Origin: Candidatus Villigracilaceae bacterium
GTDB lineage: Bacteria > Chloroflexota > Anaerolineae > Anaerolineales > Villigracilaceae
Assembly: GCA_026645935.1 (NCBI GenBank)
Contig: JAPKMP010000005.1
Coordinates: 146,855 to 210,854 of the forward strand
Length of the DNA stretch: 64,000 bases
Direction of reading: 5' to 3'
The position numbers were made by a program, and so were the translations under genes. The stretch's first letter is position 1, and every line of letters starts with the position of its first letter. The notes below the pieces were generated by a model, which was given only the letters and a program-made list of their open reading frames with translations, was not told the origin of the DNA and ran no database searches. Shown here piece by piece: positions 57,907 through 64,000 of this stretch.

Positions 57907-59388
57907 ATGACCTTATCCCGCCGCGACTTCCTCAAGCTCACCACCCTCCTCTCTGCCAGCGCCGCACTCAATGCCTGCGCCCCCGCCGTGCGACGACTCG
58001 CCAACGACCTGCCCGCCGTCCCGTGGAGTCCGCTCAGCGTGGCAGATTTCACCGCGCTCAATCGCATCACCTTCGGCGCAAGGGTGGAGGAGCGCGCCCG
58101 ACTCGCAGAGATCGGCTTGGCAAACTACATCGAAGAACAACTCGACTTCGAAACCATCAACGACCTTGCTCTTGACCTGCAACTTTCACCTTTCAACACT
58201 CTCACTATGGCAGCCAACGAGATCGAAGCCGTCACCAATCAACTTTTCGACGGCTATGACCGCGAACGTCCTATCAACGAGTTACGTCAAGCCACCTTTC
58301 TGCGTCAACTCTACAGTAAGCGGCAACTCTACGAAGTGATGGCGGACTTCTGGAGCGACCACTTCAACATCTTCATCGAGAAAGAACCCATCTTCTATCT
58401 CAAGACTGTCGATGACCGCGATGTGATCCGCAAGCACGCCCTCGGCAACTTCCGCGACCTCGTTTGGGCATCCGCGCATTCGCCCGCCATGCTGACCTAT
58501 CTCGATAACCAAGCCAACGTCAAGGGCACGCCCAACGAGAACTACGCCCGCGAGTTGATGGAACTCCACACCCTCGGCGTGGACGGCGGCTACACTCAAA
58601 ATGATGTCATGCAATTGGCGCGTTGTCTCACGGGTTGGTCGGTCAAGGAACATTTCTGGCTGGGTGATTTCGTCTTCAAGGAAGATCAACACGAACCCGG
58701 CGAGAAAAATGTTCTGGGTCTCGCGATTCAGGAATCGGGTCAGAGTGAGGCGGAGCAGGTCATCGAGCATCTCGTCTTGCATCCATCCACTGCGAAATTT
58801 ATTTGTACCAAACTCGCACGTCGCTTCATCGCCGATGAACCGCCGCAAGAAATTATCGAGAAAGCCGCGCAAACATTTCTCGCCACCAAAGGCGATATCA
58901 AATCTGTGCTGCGCGTCATCCTGCTTGATGGTCTTGCATTCGCGCAGCCCAAATACAAACGTCCGCTCAACTTCGTGCTTTCCGCGCTGCGCATGCTCAA
59001 CGTTGAAACCGACGGCGTTGCATTGCAAGACCATCTTTCACGAATGGGACAACTCGCTTTCAACCTGCCCACCCCCGACGGCTACCCCGACCACAGCGAC
59101 GCGTGGCAAGGCAACCTCATGCCGCGCTGGCAATTCGCATTTGAACTGATTCGCAACGAGCTTCCAAAAACGAAACACAATCTCAATGCTTTATTGGATG
59201 TCTCTTCGACCGGCAGTTTACACACCGATGTGGATTCACTCACCTCATTACTTTTAGGTGCGCCGTTAGACCGCCTCACGCGCGACGGGATGATTGATAC
59301 CGTCCATTCGGCAGGTGCCACGCCGGAAGAGACTCTGCAAATCATCGCCGCGAGTCTCATCGCGTCGCCTGCATTTCAGTGGAGATAA
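57907..59388 (+). CDS. DUF1800-family protein
   Basis: 493 residues. A Tat-type start (SRRDFLKL) runs into a lipobox-like LNAC, so export as a folded lipoprotein is likely. Family blocks: ALNRITFGAR, FWSDHFNIF, NENYARELMELHTLGVDGGYTQ and ARCLTGWSV. It is paired with a DUF1501 protein as in many bacteria; the pair is thought to act outside the cell in unknown fashion. Separated from DUF1501 by a hairpin repeat. Confidence 0.9.
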   Translation: MTLSRRDFLKLTTLLSASAALNACAPAVRRLANDLPAVPWSPLSVADFTALNRITFGARVEERARLAEIGLANYIEEQLDFETINDLALDLQLSPFNTLTMAANEIEAVTNQLFDGYDRERPINELRQATFLRQLYSKRQLYEVMADFWSDHFNIFIEKEPIFYLKTVDDRDVIRKHALGNFRDLVWASAHSPAMLTYLDNQANVKGTPNENYARELMELHTLGVDGGYTQNDVMQLARCLTGWSVKEHFWLGDFVFKEDQHEPGEKNVLGLAIQESGQSEAEQVIEHLVLHPSTAKFICTKLARRFIADEPPQEIIEKAAQTFLATKGDIKSVLRVILLDGLAFAQPKYKRPLNFVLSALRMLNVETDGVALQDHLSRMGQLAFNLPTPDGYPDHSDAWQGNLMPRWQFAFELIRNELPKTKHNLNALLDVSSTGSLHTDVDSLTSLLLGAPLDRLTRDGMIDTVHSAGATPEETLQIIAASLIASPAFQWR

Positions 59389-59393
59389 CCTTC

Positions 59394-59463
59394 CCTCACC
59401 CTAACCCTCTCCCAAAGGGAGAGGGGACTCCCTTCCCCATCGGGGGAAGGGTTGGGGATGAGG
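59394..59463. repeat. Solo double-hairpin repeat, inverted relative of the metH right flank
   Basis: CCCTCACCCTAACCCTCTCCCAAAGGGAGAGGGG then CTCCCTTCCCCATCGGGGGAAGGGTTGGGGATGAGGG (given here as two adjacent parts with stems CCCTCTCCC/GGGAGAGGG and CCCTTCCCC/GGGGAAGGG). Its reverse complement matches 30799-30882 almost unit for unit. No nuclease frame accompanies it. Confidence 0.88.
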
Positions 59464-59479
59464 GCGAATTGGAGATAAC

Positions 59480-60688
59480 ATGTTAGCAACCTTACCCTTA
59501 ATCCAACACCCGAAAAAGACTTGGATGCCGCGCCTTTCTTTCGCGCCGAAGAACACCGCCCCACGCGGAGACACACTCGTGGTCGTCTTCCTGCGCGGCG
59601 CCGCGGACGTGCTCAATATGGTCGTGCCGCATGGCGAAGATGCTTATTATCAATTGCGCCCAACATTGGGAATTGCCAGACCTGATGATGGAAGAAAGAT
59701 GAAAGATGAAAGAGTTGTAGATTTGGATGGTTTCTTTGGCTTTCATCCAAACATGAGTTCTTTGCTCGAAGCCTGGCAAAGCAGACAACTCGCCATCATC
59801 CACGCCTGCGGCGCACCGGATGAATCACGCAGTCACTTCAAAGCGATGGAACTGATGGAACGCGGCGTGGACGATGAGCGCGGTCCCGCCTCAGGTTGGA
59901 TCGGACGTCACCTCGCCACCTTGAACACCAGCAACTCATCGCCATTGCGAGCCGTGGGCATGGGCACCCGCCCACAGCGCAGCCTTAGCGGAAGTGTCCC
60001 CGTCTCTGCCCTGCGCTCCATCGCAGACTTTCACCTCGGCGGCGACCCACGCGCCTTGCAGCAAATGCGTGCTGCATTGAATTATGTGTATCAAGAAGAT
60101 GCCTTGGGTCAAGATACCTTGTCCATTATGGACACGCTCCAAAAACTCGACCCGCTCAAATACAACTCGCCGATCGCTTATCCTGATTCTGAATTCGGTC
60201 TCGCTCTCAAGCAAACTGCCATGCTCATCAAATCTGAAGTTGGGCTCGAAGTCTCAGCCATTGACCTCGGCGGTTGGGACACGCACTTCACGCAAGGCTC
60301 AATAACTGGACTCATGCCGAATCTGATGAAAGACCTTTCCGAAGGTCTAGCCGCTTTCCATGCCGATATGGCGGACCACATGATCAAACTCACCACCGTC
60401 ACCATGTCTGAGTTTGGACGGCGCGCCTACGAGAACGGAAGCCTCGGCACCGATCACGGTCACGGAAGTATGATGATGGTCATGGGCGGCAACGTGGACG
60501 GCGGCAAAGTCCATGGGCAGTGGCCCGGGCTGGAGGAAGGTCAACTCATCGGTCCTGGCGATTTGGCGGTTACTACCGATTATCGCGATGTGCTATCTGA
60601 GGTGTTGTCGAAGCGCTTGAATAATCCCGCGACAAGTGATGTCTTTCCTGAATATCAGCCCGTGATAAGGAATATCATTAAATCATAG
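59480..60688 (+). CDS. DUF1501-family protein
   Basis: 402 residues. LVVVFLRGAADVLNMVVPHGEDAYY, DLDGFFGFHPNM, HACGAPDESRSHFKAMELME, DLGGWDTH and TMSEFGRRAYENGSLGTDHGHGSMMMVMGG are typical of this sulfatase-like family, with Asp/His that may bind metal. A signal peptide is not clear at the chosen start. GAAAGAT/GAAAGAT/GAAAGAG repeats (59694-59714) encode GRKMKDERV. Confidence 0.88.
   Translation: MLATLPLIQHPKKTWMPRLSFAPKNTAPRGDTLVVVFLRGAADVLNMVVPHGEDAYYQLRPTLGIARPDDGRKMKDERVVDLDGFFGFHPNMSSLLEAWQSRQLAIIHACGAPDESRSHFKAMELMERGVDDERGPASGWIGRHLATLNTSNSSPLRAVGMGTRPQRSLSGSVPVSALRSIADFHLGGDPRALQQMRAALNYVYQEDALGQDTLSIMDTLQKLDPLKYNSPIAYPDSEFGLALKQTAMLIKSEVGLEVSAIDLGGWDTHFTQGSITGLMPNLMKDLSEGLAAFHADMADHMIKLTTVTMSEFGRRAYENGSLGTDHGHGSMMMVMGGNVDGGKVHGQWPGLEEGQLIGPGDLAVTTDYRDVLSEVLSKRLNNPATSDVFPEYQPVIRNIIKS
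59694..59714. repeat. 7-nt tandem repeats inside DUF1501
   Basis: GAAAGAT, GAAAGAT, GAAAGAG. Complement of the units at 45263-45283. Confidence 0.75.
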
Positions 60689-60711
60689 AGGCGAGGACAC
60701 CTCGCCCCTAC
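60688..60711. repeat. Palindrome related to the 70-bp element
   Basis: GAGGCGAGGACACCTCGCCCCTAC, the right half of the 56530-56599 element. It overlaps the DUF1501 stop and lies in front of a convergent gene. Confidence 0.6.
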
Positions 60712-60719
60712 ACCATTTA

Positions 60720-61742
60720 CTACGGACTCCCCAACTCCACCACAAAATAATATCCATACGAACCGCTAGCCAGATAGGCATACCCAACGCCCATCTCTGT
60801 GGATCTTGGATTGAGAATCGCATCGCGATGGACTTGGTCGCTCATCCACCAGGTCATTGCCGCCTGCGGACCGCCTCCGCCGTAAATGATCTCTTCCGAA
60901 TAGGATGGTGAATAACCAAAGGAGAGAATCCGAGCATAGGCGGAAGAACCGTCTGATCCCGTATGGCTGATGCGTCCGCTGCATGCCATATCCGCGGCGT
61001 GGGCTTGGGCGGCGTTACTCAAGATGGAGTTGATCGTCAACGTTCCTAATCCGGCATTCGTACGTTCCTGATTGATCATCGAAGCGATCTGATTCACATA
61101 GGCGGCATTTTGAGTGTAATTACAATTCCCGCCAGAAGAGGAAGATGATTGCGTGGCCGCAGGCACCGTCGCCTGCGGAGATGTGCCGCCGCTCCCTACA
61201 TTGATCTTCACCCAAAATGTCTTTTCCGTACCGATGGGCACATCTTTTCCGTTCGGGTCATTCAACGTGAAGTAGCCGGTATACGAACCGTTCACGGTGG
61301 GCGCGGTCAGGTCCACCGAGACCTGGACCGTTTCCTTTAACAACGTTTCAGGCACGGGGGCGGAAAGAGGCGCGTTCATTTGGTCGCCCGCGGCGAATTT
61401 GAGTGTGTATCCATACCAGGGGCAGGTCCCGTTATTGATGAATTCCCAGGTCTTTGTGAATTTTTCACCCGGCTTCATTTGAGTCCCATCAGGGATGGTC
61501 ACATCCCGGAGGAGAATCGCGCTGTCTTTGCAGTTTGGGTCGATGGTGACGACAAATGTCGGCGTGGATGTTATTGCAGGCGTGGCTGTGAGCGTGGGCG
61601 GCACGTACGCCTTTTTCGTAGGGACAAGAGTCGCGGTGACAAAATTTGACGGGGCGGGCGTTTCCTGCTTGTTTACTTCCACACTGATGCAAGAGGTGAG
61701 GAAGACCGCAATCGACAGAACGGAAAATATTTTTCTGATCAT
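60720..61742 (-). CDS. CAP-domain lipoprotein with NBR1-type Ig domain
   Basis: 340 residues from ATG 61742. Lipobox VFLTSC, then a Thr/Pro linker, an NBR1-like Ig domain (about 75-190, WEFINNGTCPWYGYTLKF) and a C-terminal SCP/CAP domain (about 215-340) with NQERTNAGL, HAADMACSGRISHTG and WMSDQVHRDAILNP, the last carrying the conserved His. CAP proteins bind sterols or act as peptidases; which here is open. TACAAT lies 9 nt before the ATG. Confidence 0.85.
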   Translation of the reverse strand: MIRKIFSVLSIAVFLTSCISVEVNKQETPAPSNFVTATLVPTKKAYVPPTLTATPAITSTPTFVVTIDPNCKDSAILLRDVTIPDGTQMKPGEKFTKTWEFINNGTCPWYGYTLKFAAGDQMNAPLSAPVPETLLKETVQVSVDLTAPTVNGSYTGYFTLNDPNGKDVPIGTEKTFWVKINVGSGGTSPQATVPAATQSSSSSGGNCNYTQNAAYVNQIASMINQERTNAGLGTLTINSILSNAAQAHAADMACSGRISHTGSDGSSAYARILSFGYSPSYSEEIIYGGGGPQAAMTWWMSDQVHRDAILNPRSTEMGVGYAYLASGSYGYYFVVELGSP

Positions 61743-61781
61743 ACGACCCCAATTGTACCGAAACACGCGCCTGCACGATCC

Positions 61782-62606
61782 CTAGTCTTCGCCCGTTGCG
61801 ATCTCGACTTCCGCGCTCATGCCCCACAACAATCCTTTTGGCTGTTCATCCAAATCGATCGTGACGGGAAAGACCACGTCGCCTCCCAGGGTGACTGCCC
61901 GAGGGGAGACTCGAATCACCTTTCCCGAAATCATCACATCCATTGCTTCGATGGTCACATTCACGTTCTGACCGATCTTCACGCGGGTGATATCGCGCTC
62001 GCTCAAGTCGGTGGTGACGATCTCAAGACGGTTCAAATCCGCGATCGTCATTACAACTTGATTCACCTGCACCAGCTCGCCGGTGACGACGTTAACATCA
62101 ACGATCGTTCCATCGAAAGGCGCGGTCAAAGCGGCTTGGGCGAGATTCGCAAGTGCGGAATCCCATTGAGCTTTTGCCACGTCCGCTTCTGCGACGGCTT
62201 TGAGATAAACCTCGCGCGGCAAGGAATACCATTCTTTTCTGCCGGTATCCGGGTCCACATAAAGGACTTTTTCCGCTTTTTGAAGTTCGGCGGCTTGACT
62301 CTTTGCCTTGTAATCTGCTTCCGCCGCGATAACGTCATATTCAAGTTCGGGTGTATTAAGAACCATCAGCACATCACCAGCCTTCACCGCGTCGCCTTCG
62401 TTTACCGGAATTTCCTTCACGAGCGCGGACGTGGTGAAGCTCAACTGCGAGACTTGCGCAGGTTCCACCCTCGCCGAGGCGACGACAGAATGGGGAGATT
62501 CTGGAGAGACGCTTTCGATGGGAGCGTTCGTCGCTTCAGGGACGACGGATGCGGGGCTTGCGCAGGCGGTCAACACCAGCAAGCCGATAAAAAAGATTCT
62601 ATTCAT
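61782..62606 (-). CDS. HlyD/MacA-family membrane fusion lipoprotein (second copy)
   Basis: 274 residues from ATG 62606 with GAGGCGGGA upstream. Lipobox LVLTAC. Lipoyl halves: VKEIPVNEGDAVKAGDVLM and APFDGTIVDVNVVTGELVQV, with a short coiled hairpin between; then the beta-barrel LERDITRVKIGQNV. 7 nt after the first copy, to which it is homologous. It should act with the ABC ATPase and permease of the cluster. Confidence 0.83.
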   Translation of the reverse strand: MNRIFFIGLLVLTACASPASVVPEATNAPIESVSPESPHSVVASARVEPAQVSQLSFTTSALVKEIPVNEGDAVKAGDVLMVLNTPELEYDVIAAEADYKAKSQAAELQKAEKVLYVDPDTGRKEWYSLPREVYLKAVAEADVAKAQWDSALANLAQAALTAPFDGTIVDVNVVTGELVQVNQVVMTIADLNRLEIVTTDLSERDITRVKIGQNVNVTIEAMDVMISGKVIRVSPRAVTLGGDVVFPVTIDLDEQPKGLLWGMSAEVEIATGED

Positions 62607-62613
62607 TCCCGCC

Positions 62614-63444
62614 TCACTCGCCGACACCGATCTCGACATCCGCGCTCATGCCCCACAGCAAACCGGCAGGTTGTTCGTCGAGTTCGATGGTCACTTTGAA
62701 GACCACATCTCCGCCCAATTCGGAGGAGATGCGGGCAATGTCCACGACCTTCCCGGCATATTCACCGCCCAACGCCTCGATGAAAACGCTGGCAGATTGC
62801 CCCACTTTCACATCAGGCACGTCGCGTTCGCTCAGGTCGGTGGTTTCGATGCGATACTTCGATAGATCGCCGACGACCATCACAACCTGGCCCGGAGCGA
62901 CGGTCTCATACGGGGAGATATCGACCGATATAACGGTACCGACAAACGGCGCGGTCAGAGCCGACTGGGAAGCGAGAGTCGCTTTGGCAGAATCCAACAA
63001 AGCCTGGGCGCGGGCAACATCGATCTGCGCCACTTCCACATGTTTCCAGGATGGCGCGCAGCCTTCGCCCCGGCATCCCACATTGCGGACCAGGTAACTG
63101 AGTTGAACCTCCGCAAAGGCAAGATTCGCCTCCGCCTCGCGGACCTTCGCCTCCAATATGGAGGTGTCGACCTCCACCAAGACATCCCCGGCGTTGACCT
63201 TGTCCCCGGCCTGTGCATTGACCTGCGTCACACGCGCAATGTTCGTGAAAGATAAACGCGCGGACTGCGCTGGCACGACGACTGCAGAGGCGGTGACAGT
63301 ATCACCGCTCGAGGACTGCGGTTGGGAAGGAGGCGCATCCCCTGATTCCACCATTACAGTTGGGATGGCTTCCGGTGGATTCGTCCCACCGCAGGCAGAT
63401 ACCGCAAACGCGGCGACGAGGATGATCCAATAAGCTTTTTTCAT
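62614..63444 (-). CDS. HlyD/MacA-family membrane fusion lipoprotein (first copy)
   Basis: 276 residues. Signal peptide with lipobox FAVSAC. Lipoyl halves VTQVNAQAGDKVNAGDVLVEV and APFVGTVISVDISPYETV flank a hairpin; the barrel LSERDVPDVKVGQSASVFIEALGGEYAG follows. 15 nt after the ATPase gene. Two adaptor paralogues in tandem suggest a heteromeric adaptor or different partner proteins. Confidence 0.85.
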   Translation of the reverse strand: MKKAYWIILVAAFAVSACGGTNPPEAIPTVMVESGDAPPSQPQSSSGDTVTASAVVVPAQSARLSFTNIARVTQVNAQAGDKVNAGDVLVEVDTSILEAKVREAEANLAFAEVQLSYLVRNVGCRGEGCAPSWKHVEVAQIDVARAQALLDSAKATLASQSALTAPFVGTVISVDISPYETVAPGQVVMVVGDLSKYRIETTDLSERDVPDVKVGQSASVFIEALGGEYAGKVVDIARISSELGGDVVFKVTIELDEQPAGLLWGMSADVEIGVGE

Positions 63445-63459
63445 TCAAATACTCCAATG

Positions 63460-64000
63460 TTATTTTTTCGGCGGGTTGTTATCGCTCTCGATGACGCCGT
63501 CCCGCAGGGTGACGACGCGCGCGGCATGTTTGATCACGCGCGGGTCGTGCGTGGCGAAGACGAAGGTCACGCCGGTTTCCTTGTTGAGTTTCTTCATGAT
63601 CTCCATCACCTGCTCGCCGTTGGACGTGTCGAGGTTGGCGGTCGGTTCGTCGGCGAGGATCATGGTCGGGTTTGTGGAGAGGGCGCGGGCGACGGCGACG
63701 CGCTGTTGTTGTCCGCCGCTGAGTTGATCGGGGCGGTGATGCGCGCGGTCTTTGAGGTCAACGGCTTCGAGCAGTTCCATCGCGCGCTGTTTGCGCTGGG
63801 CGGGCGTCCTGCCGTTGAGCAGGAGCGGCATTTCCACGTTTTCGTACGCCGTCAGCGTGGGGATGAGCGCGAAGAATTGAAAGACAAAGCCAATCGTCCC
63901 TTTGCGCAGATCCGCGCGCTGGTTGCGGTTCAGGTTTGTCGTTTCCTGTCCGTTGATGACCACACTGCCGGACGACGGTCTATCAAGACAGCCGATCAAT
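63460..64000 (-). CDS. MacB-type ABC exporter ATPase (N-terminus beyond window)
   Basis: At least 180 residues are visible. It reads in from the window edge with the post-Walker-A sequence [11 protein letters not shown], then Q-loop [15 protein letters not shown], signature [15 protein letters not shown], Walker [13 protein letters not shown] and the switch His THD. The Walker A lies past base 64000. First seen gene of an operon with the two fusion proteins, as in MacAB/LolCDE-like export systems. Confidence 0.9.
   Translation of the reverse strand, partial: LIGCLDRPSSGSVVINGQETTNLNRNQRADLRKGTIGFVFQFFALIPTLTAYENVEMPLLLNGRTPAQRKQRAMELLEAVDLKDRAHHRPDQLSGGQQQRVAVARALSTNPTMILADEPTANLDTSNGEQVMEIMKKLNKETGVTFVFATHDPRVIKHAARVVTLRDGVIESDNNPPKK

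Overview
The window looks like chromosomal DNA of a Chloroflexota bacterium of the Anaerolineales type (inference, no 16S rRNA present). Reasons: moderately high GC; many Cys-anchored lipoproteins with Thr/Pro-rich linkers; a SAM-I riboswitch before a B12-dependent metH; a fused homocysteine methyltransferase/MTHFR; DUF1800/DUF1501 pairs; and several genes whose -10 box lies 6-7 nt before the start codon, as expected for leaderless mRNAs. No tRNA, rRNA, CRISPR array, IS transposase or prophage was seen.

Layout. 0-5 kb: end of an unknown gene, ftsK (-), rnz-pfkA (+). 5-13 kb: a secreted LysM protein (-) whose 5' leader holds two tandem c-di-GMP-I riboswitches, a MIO-type aromatic amino acid lyase (+), and a 1412-residue multi-PAS/GAF/HD-GYP c-di-GMP phosphodiesterase (-). 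13-22.5 kb: an XRE/NB-ARC/TPR regulator divergent from a microprotein, a SnoaL-like lipoprotein, a zinc-ribbon membrane protein, an HDAC-family deacetylase, a NYN-domain protein, OsmC, a DUF1232 protein, a PQQ-type sugar dehydrogenase and a small Cys protein. 22.5-27.6 kb: a hybrid tungstate/molybdate importer (-) with two binding proteins, two permeases, one ATPase and an HTH-plus-binding-protein regulator. 27.6-43.3 kb: SAM-I riboswitch, SnoaL-like gene, metH, then GT-C-type membrane glycosyltransferases and the HMT-MTHFR fusion. 43.3-50.7 kb: more GT-C-like proteins, coaX, a YHYH lipoprotein, EamA and a holin-like protein. 50.8-60.7 kb: GNAT, small membrane and secreted proteins, a frameshifted gene, ABM protein, methyltransferase, nucleotidyltransferase, ECF sigma/anti-sigma, two membrane proteins and DUF1800-DUF1501. 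60.7-64 kb: a CAP-domain lipoprotein and a MacAB-like exporter cut by the window end.

Most unusual: metH carries an in-frame insertion of about 166 codons encoding a DUF559 (PD-(D/E)XK-like) nuclease domain bracketed by GC-rich hairpin repeats. A solo copy of the same repeat, inverted, sits 28 kb away between the DUF1800 and DUF1501 genes. This suggests a mobile repeat-plus-nuclease unit that has landed inside an essential-type gene without breaking its frame. Also notable are the tandem c-di-GMP riboswitches with an intrinsic terminator between them, a genome-wide-looking habit of 7-nt tandem repeats both between and inside genes, and the leaderless-promoter pattern.

Positions come from reading the sequence. 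Domain limits are approximate, and no database search was run.
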